A stretch of DNA of 64,000 nucleotides. Source: Bacillus haynesii (GTDB lineage Bacteria > Bacillota > Bacilli > Bacillales > Bacillaceae). Where the stretch lies: positions 52,094 to 116,093 of the forward strand of contig NZ_MRBL01000011.1 of the NCBI RefSeq assembly GCF_001969855.1, written 5' to 3'. Each line of letters opens with the position of its first letter. Position 1 is the stretch's first letter. The position numbers and the translations under genes were made by a program. Below are positions 1 to 12,350 of the stretch, one piece after another. The notes below the pieces were generated by a model. The model was not told the DNA's origin and did no database searches. It saw only the letters and a list, made by a program, of their open reading frames with translations.

Positions 1-1044
1 GTCATCGGGATCCAGCCCGTCAGGTATCATAGCCACCTTGACGTTGCAGCCTTTTTTCTGAAGAATCTCCGCCGCTTTCAGCGTGGCTTCATAACCGGCA
101 TGATCCGAGTCATAGCACAATATGACCTCTCCGACATTTCGCCTGATGATCTTCGCATGTTCCTCCGTCAGCGATGTGCCCATCGTGGCGATCGATTCTT
201 TCACACCGGAGCTGACGGCTGAAATAACATCGGCAAATCCTTCAAAAAGGACGGCCCTCTCTTCTTTTCGAATGTGAAGGCGGGCCTGATGGAAATGATA
301 GAGGAGCTTGCTTTTTCGAAAAAGCGGCGTTTCCGGGCTGTTCATGTATTTTGGCTGCTCCCCGGTGAACGTCCGTCCGGAAAAAGCGACCGTTGTCCCG
401 TGATGATCATGAATCGGAAACATAATTCTGTTTCTGAAACGGTCAAAATAGCCGTCTCCATTCTCGCGTCTGATGATGAGTCCAGCTCTTTCCATCAGCG
501 CAAGATCAAAACCTCTCCGTTCCAAAAACTTCGTGATGAAATCCCACGAATCAAGGGCGCATCCGATTTCAAACTGCTCGATCTGCTCCATCTTAAAGCC
601 TCTTTCAAGCAAATAATCGAGCGCTTCCTGGCCTTCCTTTGTATTGACGAGCAAATGATGATAAAATTTCTTTAACAGATCATGAGCTTCTGCCATTTTC
701 TGTTCATCCGAACTGCCTGTGCTGTATGCTGATACAGCTGCAACCTGCTCCGGCAGATCTATTTGATATTTGTCCGCCAGGTGAGAGACGGCCTCGGTAA
801 ATGAATAACCTTCCATTTGTCTTAAAAATGAAAAAACATTCCCTCCCGCTCCGCAGCCAAAACAATGAAAAATCTGTTTTTCTCCGGAAACGGAAAAAGA
901 TGGCGTATTCTCACCATGAAAAGGACAAAGCCCAAAATAATTACGCCCCTGTTTTCTTAACTGGACGTACTCTCCGATAACTTCTACGATATCAGCTGAT
1001 TTCTGCACCTGTTCTACAATTTCGTCTGGTATACGATTGCCCAT
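1..1044 (-). CDS. dnaG: DNA primase, N-terminal part (runs off the window)
   Basis: The ATG at 1044 opens a protein starting [14 protein letters not shown] and the frame stays open to base 1, so about 348 residues are present and the C-terminus is missing. DnaG synthesises the RNA primers for replication. The N-terminal zinc-binding domain is visible (CPFHGE, then CFGCGAGGN, residues about 40-65). The catalytic TOPRIM region follows, with [12 protein letters not shown] near residue 265 and a later [11 protein letters not shown] metal-binding segment. It lies just downstream of yqxD, as in the sigA macromolecular-synthesis operon of Bacillus; sigA itself would lie beyond the left edge. Confidence 0.95.
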   Translation of the reverse strand, partial: MGNRIPDEIVEQVQKSADIVEVIGEYVQLRKQGRNYFGLCPFHGENTPSFSVSGEKQIFHCFGCGAGGNVFSFLRQMEGYSFTEAVSHLADKYQIDLPEQVAAVSAYSTGSSDEQKMAEAHDLLKKFYHHLLVNTKEGQEALDYLLERGFKMEQIEQFEIGCALDSWDFITKFLERRGFDLALMERAGLIIRRENGDGYFDRFRNRIMFPIHDHHGTTVAFSGRTFTGEQPKYMNSPETPLFRKSKLLYHFHQARLHIRKEERAVLFEGFADVISAVSSGVKESIATMGTSLTEEHAKIIRRNVGEVILCYDSDHAGYEATLKAAEILQKKGCNVKVAMIPDGLDPDD

Positions 1045-1076
1045 GTTCCAACACTCCGTCGTACATAATTCGCTGC

Positions 1077-1568
1077 TTAGTACGTAAATCCTTCAATTTT
1101 CGACAAGATTTTTTGCAGCTCTTTGACAAATCGCTCTCGGTCTTCCTTGACCAGTTTTTTCGGGCCTTTCGTGTAACGTCCGCTTCTTCTCAATTTTTGT
1201 GCGACGTGACGGCGGAAAAGAGCATGATCGATGGAGTTCTCTTCGAAAAGATAGCCTCTCTCCGACATCACATAGATCTTTTTGCCAAGCAAAAGCGATG
1301 CCAGCCCGATATCTTGTGTAACGACGACATCACCTGATCGAACATGGTTGGCAATGTACAGATCCGCTGCTTCTTTGTGCGGATCGACATATGTCCAATT
1401 CTCTTCTTCTTTCCTTGTAACTTGAAAATGCTCGAATGAAGCCACGAATACCACCTTTACGTCGAAATCCGCCGCTGTTTTGAGCACTTCATCTTTCACC
1501 GGGCATGCGTCTGCATCGACAAAAATCGTCCTTTCTTTTTCAAGAAGACTAATTCTCCATCCCTCCAT
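1077..1568 (-). CDS. yqxD: YaiI/YqxD family (UPF0178) protein
   Basis: Member of the DUF188/YqxD family, a PIN-like fold of unknown function. The [11 protein letters not shown] motif near residue 15 and the [11 protein letters not shown] segment carry conserved acidic residues typical of the family. I chose the ATG at 1568 because AGGAG lies four bases upstream; the in-frame TTG at 1571 is too close to that ribosome-binding site. It precedes dnaG by about 30 bases and is the first gene of the dnaG-sigA operon in B. subtilis. The function is not established. Confidence 0.85.
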   Translation of the reverse strand: MEGWRISLLEKERTIFVDADACPVKDEVLKTAADFDVKVVFVASFEHFQVTRKEEENWTYVDPHKEAADLYIANHVRSGDVVVTQDIGLASLLLGKKIYVMSERGYLFEENSIDHALFRRHVAQKLRRSGRYTKGPKKLVKEDRERFVKELQKILSKIEGFTY

Positions 1569-1796
1569 CAATCTCCTGCTATAAATACAGGCAAAATCAC
1601 ACAGGTTTCAAAATTAATCGATCTATAAGAATTTGTCGAAAGTTTTTTTCGGGAAATTCTTGACACGATACCCATAATAGTTTATTCGTTCTGTACTAAG
1701 CTTAAACCTAAAAGTTAATTATTTTATCACAATTTTTTATTATAATACAAATGGGTTAAAGATGCTATCATTTTCACTTTTCCCAAAACCATCAAA

Positions 1797-1828
1797 GCAA
1801 AAACCCAGGATGGGGTGTCCTGAGTTTT
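1797..1828 (-). terminator. Intrinsic terminator after ppsR
   Basis: Ten-base arms at 1801-1810 and 1818-1827 pair with one G-T wobble, and on the minus strand the hairpin is followed by TTTTTGCTTT. It sits just past the ppsR stop and separates ccpN-ppsR from the yqxD-dnaG operon. Confidence 0.8.
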
Positions 1829-1832
1829 ATTC

Positions 1833-2645
1833 TTAGACCCTTTTTGTCATCATGTTGTGAATAATGTTTGCCGTTTCCTCTACTGCTTTATTTGATACGT
1901 CTACGACATTGCAGCCAATGCGGCCGACGATCTTTTCAAAGAATTCAAGCTCTTCTTTGATGCGGTTGATATTAGCGTAAATGGCTTTGTCGTTGAGGCC
2001 GAGCGATTTCAGGCGCTCCTTGCGGATATGGTTCAGCTTATCTGGGCTGATTTTTAACCCGATGCATTTAGCCGGATCAACGGTAAAGAGCTCTTCGGGA
2101 GGATCCACCTCGGGAACGATCGGAACGTTTGCCACTTTTAACCGTTTGTGCGCCAGGTATTGGGATAACGGAGTTTTGGACGTTCTCGACACGCCGATCA
2201 GCACGATATCCGCTTTTAAGATGCCCCTTGGATCTCTGCCGTCATCATATTTCACGGCAAATTCGATCGCCTCTACCTTCTTAAAATAATCTTCGTCCAG
2301 CTGTCGGACTCTGCCCGGCTCATATTTGGCGCTAAAGCCGTAGACCGACTCCATTTTCTCAATCAGCGGGCCGATGATATCGTAATACACGACATTCGCC
2401 TTTTCAGCTTCGGCGATTAAAAATTCACGAATCTCCGGGACAACAAGCGTAAAACAGATGATGCCGCCGTCCGCTTCTGCCAGCGAAATCACTTCTTTTA
2501 TTGTTCCGCGGTCTTCGACATAAGGAATCCGCCTGATATTTGTCTGCTCGGATGAACCGTTAAACTGGCTGATAGCCGCTTTGACTACGAGCTCAGCGGT
2601 CTCGCCGACAGAGTCTGATACAACATAAATCGTCCGATTACTCAT
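1833..2645 (-). CDS. ppsR: Putative PEP synthase/PPDK regulatory kinase-phosphorylase (DUF299)
   Basis: 270-residue protein of the DUF299 family (B. subtilis YqfL). Characterised relatives reversibly phosphorylate a threonine of pyruvate,phosphate dikinase or PEP synthetase. It begins [18 protein letters not shown]; the P-loop-like [12 protein letters not shown] lies near residue 150. The ATG at 2645 has GGAGGG five bases upstream; the frame continues 13 codons further up but matches no family start. It lies 25 bases downstream of ccpN and they are probably co-transcribed. In B. subtilis YqfL is tied to CcpN-mediated gluconeogenic control. Confidence 0.92.
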
Positions 2646-2670
2646 GATATCCCTCCATTTGAAGTTCACT

Positions 2671-3309
2671 CTACATGATTTCATTTTCAGATAAGCCGAC
2701 TAAAATTTTTGTCATGTTCGTTTTCGTAATTCTTCCCACAACTTCATAGCCTTTTTCTGTATCTTTTACAACAGGCAGTGCGTCGATTTGTTTTTCGATG
2801 AGCATCTTGGCAATGTCCAAAATGAAATCTTCGCGCCTGCAAAGCGTAATGTTCGGCATTCTCGTCATAATGATATGGACGGGTATTGAAGGGAGCTCCT
2901 GTTTGCCGATGCTGGCTCTGAGCAAGTCTTTTCGTGAAAGTACACCGACTAAGATGGCATTATCATCAACGACAAAAAGCGTTCCTACGTCCTCTAAAAA
3001 CATCGTGCAAATCGCATCGTAAACGGAGACATTTTCATGAATGACCACCGGAATGGACTGGAAGTCTTTCACCTGCAGCTTTTTCAGCTTATCAGCCAAG
3101 AGCTGCGTACCCGTCTTTCCCGTGTAGAAATAACCGACCCGCGGCCTTGCTTCCAAAAATCCTGACATCGTCAATATCGCCAAATCCGGACGAAGCGTAG
3201 CCCTCGTCAGATTCAGCTTTTCCGCGATATGCTCTCCGGTAATCGGCCCGTTCTCTTTGACAATCTGCAAAATATGCTCCTGACGTTTATTTAGTTCGAT
3301 CGTACTCAC
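2671..3309 (-). CDS. ccpN: Catabolite control protein CcpN, transcriptional repressor
   Basis: 212-residue repressor of gluconeogenic genes (gapB, pckA in B. subtilis). An N-terminal winged helix (residues about 5-60, with [18 protein letters not shown]) is followed by two CBS domains (about 80-140 and 150-205) that sense ligands. I take the GTG at 3309 ([10 protein letters not shown]) as start because the family begins there; the upstream extension of 40 codons is rich in Cys and Phe and looks non-coding. It is followed by ppsR. Confidence 0.92.
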
Positions 3310-3462
3310 CACCTTTAAGCCGAAGCTCACAATTCGTTCGTTATGTATTAAAGTCGATAACATATTATAACGCATATGAAGACTAAAATAACAGCAATTA
3401 CAATTGAATTCTATGAAAAAGACGGGCACTATTTGACAAGGATGTGAAAAATCGATTTGAGC

Positions 3463-3497
3463 AAAAAGACGATTGCCAGCTTGTCAGCAACCGTCTT
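3463..3497 (-). terminator. Intrinsic terminator of glyQS
   Basis: Arms 3466-3476 and 3487-3497 (11 bases, one mismatch) form a hairpin followed by TTTTTGC on the minus strand, directly after the glyS stop. Confidence 0.75.
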
Positions 3498-3506
3498 CTG
3501 CGGTGT

Positions 3507-5546
3507 TTATTTTACAATGATGGCATTGATGTTTGCAAAAGATCGGATCAGCTCCGCCAGGCTTGCCATTTGCGCCAGGCGGTTCGCTTTTAATCTTTCA
3601 TCTTCGGCATGGACCATCGTGTGATCAAAATAAGCTTCGATCGGCTCTTTCAGCTTGGACAGCTCACTGAAGGCTCCCTCATAATCTTTTGCTTGGTAAA
3701 GGGTCTCTAATTGCTGTTTGCACGCCTCATAAGCTTTGAAAAGCTCCTCTTCTTGAGGGTTTTCAAACAGTGACGCGTCAATGGCGTTCGTTTCGCTCTT
3801 TTTGCTGATCGAAATAACCCTTGCCAGCGCTTCAGCCGTTTCTTTAAATTCCGGTTTTGCTGCAGCCGATTCAAGAACAGCGGCTTTTTTGACAGCCGAA
3901 TACGGCTCAAGGTTCGAGCTTTCGAGCACGGCATCCACGACATCGTAGCGGATGTTTTCCGCTGTTAATACGTATTTGAGGCGCTGTTTAAAGAATTCGA
4001 GCAGTTCGCTGTTTGCTTCCTGTCCGGCAAACGCAGCCAGTTCTTTGAATGAAATGCCCCAGTTCCGGTCAAGCAGGATTTGGACGATGCCGCTCGCCTG
4101 TCTTCTTAGTCCATACGGATCCTGAGATCCTGTCGGAATAACGCCGATTTTAAAGAATGAAGCGACCGTATCGAGTTTATCCGCTAATGCGACGACGGCG
4201 CCGACGATTGATGAAGGTGTTTCCCCTCCGGCTTGTCTCGGCATATAGTGCTCATTGACAGCGAGCGCCACTTCTTCTTTCTCCCCGAGCATCCGCGCAT
4301 ATTTTTCACCCATGATGCCCTGCAGCTCAGGAAATTCGTAAACCATGTGTGTCACAAGGTCGAATTTTGAAATGTGCGAAGCGCGCTTGATCATGTGCAC
4401 CGTCTCTTGATCCGCACCGATGATTTCAGCGATCCGTTCAGCAACCGCCTCAGTGCGTCTCACCTTGTCTCCAAGCGATCCCAATTCTTCATGGAAAACG
4501 ATCTTTTCGAGTTTTTTCACATTCTCGTCAATGTTTAGTTTTTGATCTTCTTTATAGAAGAAGGCGGCGTCTGAAAGCCTTGCTCTCAGCACCTTTTCGT
4601 TCCCTCTCGCCACGTTTTCAAGGGCGCGGCTGTCTCCGTTGCGGACGGTCACAAAGTAAGGAAGCAAGCCGCCGTTTTCATCTTTGACAGGGAAATAACG
4701 CTGATGCTCTTTCATCGTTGTCACGAGCACCTCTTCAGGAATTGCGAGAAATTCCTCTTCGTAAGAACCGAACAGAACTGTTGGATATTCAACCAGATGG
4801 TTGACCTCATCCAGCAGGTCCTCGTCTCTCGGAATGTCCCAGGACTTTTCAGCCGCCAGTTCGTCAAGCTGCTTAACGATCAGCTGCTTCCGTTTGTCCG
4901 GATCGGCAATCACAAACTGGCTTTCAAGTGCCGCTTCGTATTCAGAAGGTGCGCTCAAGTCGGCTGCTTTTCCGAGGAAGCGGTGTCCCTGTGTTGTGCG
5001 GCCGGTTTCGACATGAGCGACTGAAAACGGAACGACTTCACTGCCGAACAGCGCGACGATCCATTTAATCGGCCTGATGTATTTCAAATCTTCGCTGCCC
5101 CAGCGCATGTTTTTTGGAAAGTGGAGGCTTGTCACCAAGTCGCCGAGCTCAGGAAGTAATGAAAACGTATCCTGACCTTTTTGGAATTTTTGCACAAAAA
5201 CATATTCCGTTCCTTTGATGTCTTTAAAATACAAATCTTCCGGACTTGCTCCTTGCCCGCGTGAAAAGCCGATGGCCGCCTTTGTCCATTCGCCGTTTTC
5301 GTCAAGGGCGATTTTCTTTGCCGGTCCTTTCGCTTCTTCTGTCACATCGTCCTGCTTCTCCGCCACGTTCTCGACAAGAACGGCCAGTCTTCTAGGGGAG
5401 TTATACAGCTTGACGGAACCGAAGGCAATATTTTTTTCCTTAAGCCAGCTTTCCAGTTTTTCACCAAGCTGAGTCATGCTGTCATGCATGAAGCGCGCCG
5501 GCATTTCTTCTAATCCGATTTCTAAAAGCAAATCTTGATTACTCAT
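3507..5546 (-). CDS. glyS: Glycyl-tRNA synthetase, beta subunit
   Basis: 679 residues, the usual length for the beta chain of the bacterial alpha2-beta2 glycyl-tRNA synthetase. It begins [19 protein letters not shown], the conserved start of GlyS. The central part holds the HD-like and catalytic-support regions and the C-terminus the anticodon-binding domain. The start overlaps the glyQ stop by eight bases with GGAGGAAG upstream, so the two are translationally coupled. Expression is controlled by the T-box leader upstream of glyQ. Confidence 0.97.
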   Translation of the reverse strand: MSNQDLLLEIGLEEMPARFMHDSMTQLGEKLESWLKEKNIAFGSVKLYNSPRRLAVLVENVAEKQDDVTEEAKGPAKKIALDENGEWTKAAIGFSRGQGASPEDLYFKDIKGTEYVFVQKFQKGQDTFSLLPELGDLVTSLHFPKNMRWGSEDLKYIRPIKWIVALFGSEVVPFSVAHVETGRTTQGHRFLGKAADLSAPSEYEAALESQFVIADPDKRKQLIVKQLDELAAEKSWDIPRDEDLLDEVNHLVEYPTVLFGSYEEEFLAIPEEVLVTTMKEHQRYFPVKDENGGLLPYFVTVRNGDSRALENVARGNEKVLRARLSDAAFFYKEDQKLNIDENVKKLEKIVFHEELGSLGDKVRRTEAVAERIAEIIGADQETVHMIKRASHISKFDLVTHMVYEFPELQGIMGEKYARMLGEKEEVALAVNEHYMPRQAGGETPSSIVGAVVALADKLDTVASFFKIGVIPTGSQDPYGLRRQASGIVQILLDRNWGISFKELAAFAGQEANSELLEFFKQRLKYVLTAENIRYDVVDAVLESSNLEPYSAVKKAAVLESAAAKPEFKETAEALARVISISKKSETNAIDASLFENPQEEELFKAYEACKQQLETLYQAKDYEGAFSELSKLKEPIEAYFDHTMVHAEDERLKANRLAQMASLAELIRSFANINAIIVK

Positions 5547-6426
5547 GTGAAGCCTCTTCCTCCTTCAGCATTGGGAAACCCAACTTTTCGCGTTCATCAT
5601 AATACGTTTTCGCCACTTTTCTGGCCAGATTTCTCACCCTTGCAATATATCCTGTGCGCTCCGTGACGGAAATCGCTCCTTTTGCGTCAAGCAAGTTGAA
5701 CGTATGCGAGCATTTCAGTACATAATCATAAGCAGGATGGACAAGTCCCTGATCCATCTGACGGTTCGCTTCTTTTTCGTACGTGGCAAACAATTCGAAC
5801 AGCATGTCGACGTCAGATGTCTCGAACGTATAGACGGAATGCTCGTATTCAGCCATCTTGAACAGGTCTTTTATCGTATAGCCTTTCGTCCATTCGAGGT
5901 CAAAGACGTTTTCTTTGTCTTGAATATAAGAAGCAAGGCGTTCAATACCGTATGTGATTTCCACAGAAACCGGTTTGCACTCAAGCCCGCCGACCTGCTG
6001 AAAATAGGTAAACTGGGTGATTTCCATGCCGTCAAGCCACACTTCCCAGCCAAGCCCGGCGCAGCCGAGCGACGGATTTTCCCAGTTATCCTCGACAAAA
6101 CGGATATCATGCTCCAGAGGGTCGATTCCAAGAGCTTTTAATGAATCTAAATAAAGCTCTTGAATATTGTCGGGAGACGGCTTAATGATCACCTGGAATT
6201 GATGGTGCTGATAAAGCCTGTTCGGGTTGTCCCCGTATCTTCCGTCCGCAGGGCGTCTTGACGGCTCCACATAAGCGACTTTCCAAGGTTCAGGTCCAAG
6301 GCTCCGCAAAAACGTATATGGACTCATCGTTCCTGCACCCTTCTCTACATCATACGACTGCAAAAGTACGCATCCTTCATTGGACCAGTGCTTTTGCAGG
6401 GTCAGAATCATTTCTTGAATATTCAA
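5539..6426 (-). CDS. glyQ: Glycyl-tRNA synthetase, alpha subunit
   Basis: 295-residue alpha chain carrying the class II aminoacylation site ([13 protein letters not shown] near residue 60, [15 protein letters not shown] near 120). The start is a TTG at 6426 with GGAGGTG six bases upstream. Family proteins begin M-N-I-Q, matching this TTG-N-I-Q; the longer frame to 6456 overlaps the ribosome-binding site and is rejected. First gene of the T-box-controlled glyQS operon. Confidence 0.97.
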   Translation of the reverse strand: MNIQEMILTLQKHWSNEGCVLLQSYDVEKGAGTMSPYTFLRSLGPEPWKVAYVEPSRRPADGRYGDNPNRLYQHHQFQVIIKPSPDNIQELYLDSLKALGIDPLEHDIRFVEDNWENPSLGCAGLGWEVWLDGMEITQFTYFQQVGGLECKPVSVEITYGIERLASYIQDKENVFDLEWTKGYTIKDLFKMAEYEHSVYTFETSDVDMLFELFATYEKEANRQMDQGLVHPAYDYVLKCSHTFNLLDAKGAISVTERTGYIARVRNLARKVAKTYYDEREKLGFPMLKEEEASHE

Positions 6427-6488
6427 ATGAAGCACCTCCATAAAACGTGTTTTCAAGTTTAATTTTTGGCATAGGGCTTAGTTTGGGC

Positions 6489-6730
6489 AGAAAAAAACTC
6501 CCGTCCCTATGCTTGTTTACCCACAAACATAGGGACGAGAGTTCTCCCGCGGTTCCACCCTAATTGCTGAGAGGAAATGTCTCAGCCTCTTTTTTAAAAG
6601 TTGCTCAGGGAATGCCTTTCATTACGCTCTCATCCCCGGCTTTCACCGCCCCGGAGTCGCTTCAATGAGGCCGCGCGCAATTACTTCTTTCCGTCAACGC
6701 AACGTCATTATTGAACCAATCTTCATGTCA
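6489..6730 (-). promoter_or_regulatory. Glycyl T-box riboswitch with leader terminator
   Basis: The minus strand carries the T-box consensus AGGGTGGAACCGCGG at 6561-6547, which pairs with the acceptor end of uncharged tRNA. Immediately downstream are terminator arms at 6496-6511 and 6528-6543 followed by a run of seven T. The T-box sequence lies just 5' of the terminator arm, as expected for mutually exclusive antiterminator and terminator folds. Position before glyQS gives the amino acid as glycine; I did not read the specifier codon with certainty. Confidence 0.95.
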
Positions 6731-6732
6731 TG

Positions 6733-6761
6733 ATCTTATAAAAAGATGAAGAGATTGTCAA
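6733..6761 (-). promoter_or_regulatory. Sigma-A promoter of glyQS
   Basis: TTGACA (6761-6756), 17-base spacer, TAAGAT (6738-6733) on the minus strand. The -35 box overlaps the last codons of recO, so glyQS has its own promoter inside the end of the upstream gene. Confidence 0.85.
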
Positions 6762-7528
6762 CTTTTGTTTTCATCACTCAGCATCTTTTTCATATTGTCC
6801 ATTTGTTCCATGAAGCGCCGCGATTTCAGGTAGATCCCTGAGTACTCGTCATAGTACGTCTGAATGACTCTTTTCAGCTCATCCTTTGTCTCCTGTTTGA
6901 CCGAGACATTTCCGAGCCTTGACAGATCAAAATAAAAAAACAGTCTCAACAGCCTGGCGGATGCGGGAGACAGCGGTATCCTGTATGGATCTTTCGCAAA
7001 ACAGCGGTGGCAGATAAAGCCGTTGTCGCGGATCGAAAAATGAAATGTGCCATCTTTGCTTTTGCAGTGCACACATTCATCCAGCTCCGGATACAGCCCC
7101 ATCACGCTGAGCATTTTGACTTCGATCAGGTTGGCGATAATGTCAGGATCTGTACCGTCATTCAGCCTCCTCATTGACTGAAGAAGCAGCTCAAATAAAA
7201 ACGGATTCGGTTTCTTTTCCTCCGTTCCCTTGTCAATTAATTCAGCGATGTATGCCGCGTATGCTGTTAAAAACAGATCCTCGCGGATATTCCTCATGCT
7301 TTCGATCATCTCGCCCTGCTCCAATGTGCCGAGACCGGATGATTTGCGGAATAAAAAAGAAGCATAAAGAAACGGCTGGGAAATCGCTGACAAGCGGCTG
7401 TTCGGCTTTTTGGCGCCCCTTGCCAGCACACCGATTTTCCCGTGCTCTCTCGTCAACAGCGTAATGATTTTATTTGTTTCACCATAGTCGTTTGTACGAA
7501 GGACGATACCTTCACATTTCGTCAGCAT
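6758..7528 (-). CDS. recO: DNA repair protein RecO
   Basis: 256-residue recombination mediator that works with RecF and RecR to load RecA on SSB-coated DNA. An N-terminal OB fold ([17 protein letters not shown]) is followed by a helical domain with a four-Cys zinc site, visible as CVHCK (about residue 145) and CHRC (about 170). The start at 7528 has GGTG five bases upstream; the frame extends five codons further but without a ribosome-binding site. The order yqzL-recO follows era as in other bacilli. Confidence 0.95.
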   Translation of the reverse strand: MLTKCEGIVLRTNDYGETNKIITLLTREHGKIGVLARGAKKPNSRLSAISQPFLYASFLFRKSSGLGTLEQGEMIESMRNIREDLFLTAYAAYIAELIDKGTEEKKPNPFLFELLLQSMRRLNDGTDPDIIANLIEVKMLSVMGLYPELDECVHCKSKDGTFHFSIRDNGFICHRCFAKDPYRIPLSPASARLLRLFFYFDLSRLGNVSVKQETKDELKRVIQTYYDEYSGIYLKSRRFMEQMDNMKKMLSDENKS

Positions 7529-7565
7529 ATGTGCACCATCCAAAAATTGGAGGGGTCAAGCATGA

Positions 7566-7709
7566 TCACAAAATTGGAAAGTCAATTTGCGCTAGCTCTT
7601 CTTCAAGTACTTCGGGTCTTTCCAGGTTCTCCTTTTCCAATTCTTTAAAAAGGAGGTACGTGTCAACGCTTCCTGTTTGTGAAAATACATTCCAAGTAAA
7701 ATTCAACAT
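7566..7709 (-). CDS. yqzL: Small protein YqzL
   Basis: 47-residue protein beginning MLNFTWNVFSQTGSVDTYL. The ATG at 7709 follows AAAGGTGGGG at good distance. It is a conserved small ORF between era and recO in Bacillus (YqzL family). Acidic, no membrane segment. The function is unknown. Confidence 0.85.
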   Translation of the reverse strand: MLNFTWNVFSQTGSVDTYLLFKELEKENLERPEVLEEELAQIDFPIL

Positions 7710-7871
7710 CAAAAGCCCCACCTTTCTGTTTATAACTAGCTTTTTAAACATCCAAATTCTTAAGATTATCTTGACCTTGTATCCTCCATTTCATGTTAAA
7801 CAATTTTTTCTAATATATCTTTGAATTCGAGAGATTTTGTCACGACTAAAGCGCGGTCAAGTTCTGTCCAA

Positions 7872-9183
<1,312 letters not shown>

Positions 9184-9300
9184 CTATAGCGGTTATGGTA
9201 CCGCTAACACTTTTATTTTACATAAAAATGGCTTCTTTTTCACGCCCAAATCACAAATGTAAAATTTTTGTAAGAATCGCGTACAATGAAAGGCATGGCA

Positions 9301-9681
9301 TCAAAACAATTTTGACAAAAAGATGAGTAATCCAATCATACCCGAAACGGCTGCAAATACGCAAACCGCCCCGGCTGCCGCGTCCTTTGCCGCTTTTGCA
9401 AGCGGGTGGTTCTCTTTTGTGAAGAGGTCAACCGTATGCTCCACAGCCGTATTCATCAGCTCCAAGGCGAGCATTCCGCCGATCAGGATCAAGATGATGG
9501 TCCATTCGATCAGAGTCAGCCTGAAGAAAAAGCCGCAGGCGATCACGAGGATGGCGGCTCCGCAGTGAATTCTAAAATTGCGCTCTGACATGAACGTCTT
9601 GATTATTCCTGTAAAGGCGTTTGAAAAACTTATTTTCAGACGGCGCCATTCGTTTTGTTTATGAGGATCTTGAGAGCCCAT
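9301..9681 (-). CDS. dgkA: Undecaprenol/diacylglycerol kinase
   Basis: 126-residue integral membrane kinase of the DgkA family; the Bacillus enzyme phosphorylates undecaprenol to recycle the cell-wall lipid carrier. It has three transmembrane helices; the signature [17 protein letters not shown] with catalytic Glu and Asn lies near residue 70, followed by [15 protein letters not shown]. The start overlaps the end of ybeY by 23 bases, so translation is probably coupled; the ribosome-binding site is weak. Confidence 0.93.
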   Translation of the reverse strand: MGSQDPHKQNEWRRLKISFSNAFTGIIKTFMSERNFRIHCGAAILVIACGFFFRLTLIEWTIILILIGGMLALELMNTAVEHTVDLFTKENHPLAKAAKDAAAGAVCVFAAVSGMIGLLIFLSKLF

Positions 9682-10135
9682 ATCGATTCAAAATTTCCTT
9701 TTGCTTAGTGAACATCTCTTTTTCTTCTTCCTCTGTCATATGGTCATAGCCGAGGAGGTGTAAAAAGCCGTGAACCGTCAGAAAACCCAGCTCTCTCATC
9801 AGTGAATGCCCGTATTCTTCGGCCTGTTCCTGTGCTTTATCAACGCTGATGATGATATCTCCGAGAACGGGCGGCATGTCAGCGCCGATAATTTCAATCT
9901 CTCCTTCGCCGTCTTCCTCGAGGGCAAATGAAATGACGTCAGTCGGATAATCTTTGCCTCTATACTCTTTGTTGATTTTTTGTATCTCTTCGTTGTTGAT
10001 GATCGTAACCGAGACTTCGGCGCCGTCTGCGACGCCTTCCTCTGCCGCTGCGAATTGAAGAAGCTTTTCAATTTCAGCAAGTCGGTCTTCAGGGACGCGT
10101 CCAGTCTCGTCTGTGATATCTAGAATTAAACTCAT
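9659..10135 (-). CDS. ybeY: Endoribonuclease YbeY (rRNA maturation)
   Basis: 158-residue zinc-dependent RNase for 16S rRNA 3' processing and ribosome quality control. The metal motif [11 protein letters not shown] (HxxxHxxxxDH) is intact near residue 122. AGAAGGTG precedes the ATG, which overlaps the pgpH stop by four bases. B. subtilis name YqfG. Confidence 0.95.
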   Translation of the reverse strand: MSLILDITDETGRVPEDRLAEIEKLLQFAAAEEGVADGAEVSVTIINNEEIQKINKEYRGKDYPTDVISFALEEDGEGEIEIIGADMPPVLGDIIISVDKAQEQAEEYGHSLMRELGFLTVHGFLHLLGYDHMTEEEEKEMFTKQKEILNRYGLSRSS

Positions 10136-12282
10136 GTATGTTTCACCTTCTGTTTAGGATTAGCTTCCGGATATTCGATCCGGGAATGAAAAATGCCTTT
10201 CAGCGTTTCGCAGAGCGTCTTCGCGACAGTATTGAGCTCTTTTAAAGTCAAATCGCATTCGTCAAACTGCCCGTCCTGCAGCTTATCCGATATGATCCCG
10301 CGCACCAGCTTTTCAATCCTTTCGGGATTCGGGTTATGCATTGAGCGGACGGCTGCTTCGACGCTGTCGGCCACCGAGATGATTGCCGCCTCTTTTGTCT
10401 GGGGCTTCGGACCGGGATAGCGGAACTCTTCTTCAGTCGTCTGATCGCCTTTTTCTTTCGCCTTATAGTAAAAAAACTTGAGCAGCGATGTGCCGTGATG
10501 CTGTTCAGCAATGTCGACAAGCTCCTTCGGCATTTTATGATCCCTCAGCATATCAGCACCGTCTGTCGCATGGGCAATGATAATGTTTTTGCTCAGCTGC
10601 GGAGAAAGCTTGTCATGCGGGTTATCAATATTCATTTGGTTTTCTATAAAGTATTGGGGCCGCTTTGTCTTGCCGATATCATGGTAATAGGCGCCGACTC
10701 TTGCCAGCAGCCCGTTGGCCCCGACCGCTTCACATGCCGCCTCAGATAAGTTCGCGACCATAACGCTGTGATGGTATGTGCCGGGCGTTTCCGTCAGAAT
10801 TTTGCGGAGCAGCGGATGATTCGGATTTGAAAGCTCGAGAAGCTTCATCGTGGACAGGATGCCAAATCCGCTTTCAAAAAACGGCATGAGCCCGAGAACA
10901 AGAACCGACGATCCGATACCGGACACCGCCCCCATGACAAAGTATGTCCCCATCTCAAGTCCGGTTTGCGCCGTGTTTTGAATCAGCTGCAGGGTAAACA
11001 GGACGACGATATTGATCAGGGAGACAAATAAACCGGCCTGGAGGATTTTCGCCCTCGCATTATGCTTCCCTAAAAACAGTATACCCGCCATCGAGCTGAT
11101 CAAGAAGTACGTTCCGATTCCATAGTTAAACGTGCCTGTCACTCCCTGGTTAAACATCATGCTTCCGCAAATGGAAAGGATCATGCTCGACAGGATCGCC
11201 AGCCTTTCATTGATCAGCAGTTTAATGAGCATCACGCCCATCGCAATCGGCACGAGATAGCCGATATGGCCGATTTCAAGCTGCTGAAACAGGCTGATCA
11301 CTTCCATGACGATTAAAACGATCCCTGTAATCAATGAAAACAGCATGAGCGACTTGTTTTTCGGAATCCGGCTGCTGTACTGCTTTTCGAAATAGTAAAC
11401 CAAGGCTGAAATGAAAAGCGCGATTAAAAGCAGCAGTCCGCCGACAGGCTTGAAGATGTTGGCTCCGCTCAAGAGTCCTGTCAATTCAAGCTTTCGATAG
11501 ACTTCCCTGTCGATCAGCTGATTTTCCTCAACGAGTATCTGCCCCTGCTTGATCTGTACCTGCTGCACGCTGTCAGCCGCTTCTTGACGCTTCTGCTCCG
11601 TCTTGTCGGGATCGTATACATAATTGGGAATGATCGCAAAGCGTCCGATCTCATCAGCGGCGTTTTTTAATTTTGAAGGTATCGAATTGCCCTTCAGTTC
11701 TTTCGTTACATGTTCTTTCGCTTCATCGAGCTTTCCGGCGCGGATTTCTTTGCTCATCACGTCATTGACGGCGGTGATGACCGAATCCTGTGTCATGGAA
11801 AGCTCTCCGTCGCTGGCCCTCAGCAGGTGTTTGACTGAATCCTGTGACAGCGAGTCCGTCACATCAGAAGTCAGCTTTTCTTCAACAGATTTGATCTGGT
11901 CTTTTTCAGATGGGGCCTGCTTGTCTTTTTTCTCTTGTTCTGCGCTTTCTTTTTTCACTTCTTTAATGATGTCGAATATCGATGAGACAAGGTCGACCCT
12001 GTTGTCAGAGTACTCTTTTTTCAAGGTGTACTGATCGGGAACTTCCTCTCTCGCTTCCTGCTTTTTATTAGCCGTTGCCTTTTGGTCTTCGACTGTCGCC
12101 GGGGCATAGATCGTATTCTCGCTGATCGAAAATAAATCGAGGTCGAGGGACTCGGGCCTCACATGGAAAAACAGCAGGATGAACATCAGCGCGGATAAAG
12201 CCGCATAAAGAATGACGGGAAGGAAACGGCCGTTTTCCAAGCGGATGAGCCGAAACTTTCCGTCTCTTTTTTTCTTTTTCAA
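10132..12282 (-). CDS. pgpH: Cyclic-di-AMP phosphodiesterase PgpH (7TM-HD)
   Basis: About 716 residues. One N-terminal transmembrane helix, a long extracytoplasmic 7TMR-HDED domain (about 60-280), seven transmembrane segments (about 280-480) and a C-terminal HD domain that hydrolyses c-di-AMP. HD residues are visible in [20 protein letters not shown] and [12 protein letters not shown]. Start uncertain: the GTG at 12291 is part of the AGAGGTG ribosome-binding site, so the TTG at 12282 (eight bases further) or 12285 is preferred. B. subtilis name YqfF. Confidence 0.93.
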   Translation of the reverse strand: MKKKKRDGKFRLIRLENGRFLPVILYAALSALMFILLFFHVRPESLDLDLFSISENTIYAPATVEDQKATANKKQEAREEVPDQYTLKKEYSDNRVDLVSSIFDIIKEVKKESAEQEKKDKQAPSEKDQIKSVEEKLTSDVTDSLSQDSVKHLLRASDGELSMTQDSVITAVNDVMSKEIRAGKLDEAKEHVTKELKGNSIPSKLKNAADEIGRFAIIPNYVYDPDKTEQKRQEAADSVQQVQIKQGQILVEENQLIDREVYRKLELTGLLSGANIFKPVGGLLLLIALFISALVYYFEKQYSSRIPKNKSLMLFSLITGIVLIVMEVISLFQQLEIGHIGYLVPIAMGVMLIKLLINERLAILSSMILSICGSMMFNQGVTGTFNYGIGTYFLISSMAGILFLGKHNARAKILQAGLFVSLINIVVLFTLQLIQNTAQTGLEMGTYFVMGAVSGIGSSVLVLGLMPFFESGFGILSTMKLLELSNPNHPLLRKILTETPGTYHHSVMVANLSEAACEAVGANGLLARVGAYYHDIGKTKRPQYFIENQMNIDNPHDKLSPQLSKNIIIAHATDGADMLRDHKMPKELVDIAEQHHGTSLLKFFYYKAKEKGDQTTEEEFRYPGPKPQTKEAAIISVADSVEAAVRSMHNPNPERIEKLVRGIISDKLQDGQFDECDLTLKELNTVAKTLCETLKGIFHSRIEYPEANPKQKVKHT

Positions 12283-12350
12283 CAAAAGCACCTCTTTTCC
12301 CGCGGGAAACTAAAAAATGACCCGATAACGGGCGATCGGGCCATTCGGAG

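Noticed and set aside
274..675. Plus-strand 133-codon ORF
   Set aside because: Lies antisense inside dnaG, whose frame is continuous and well conserved.
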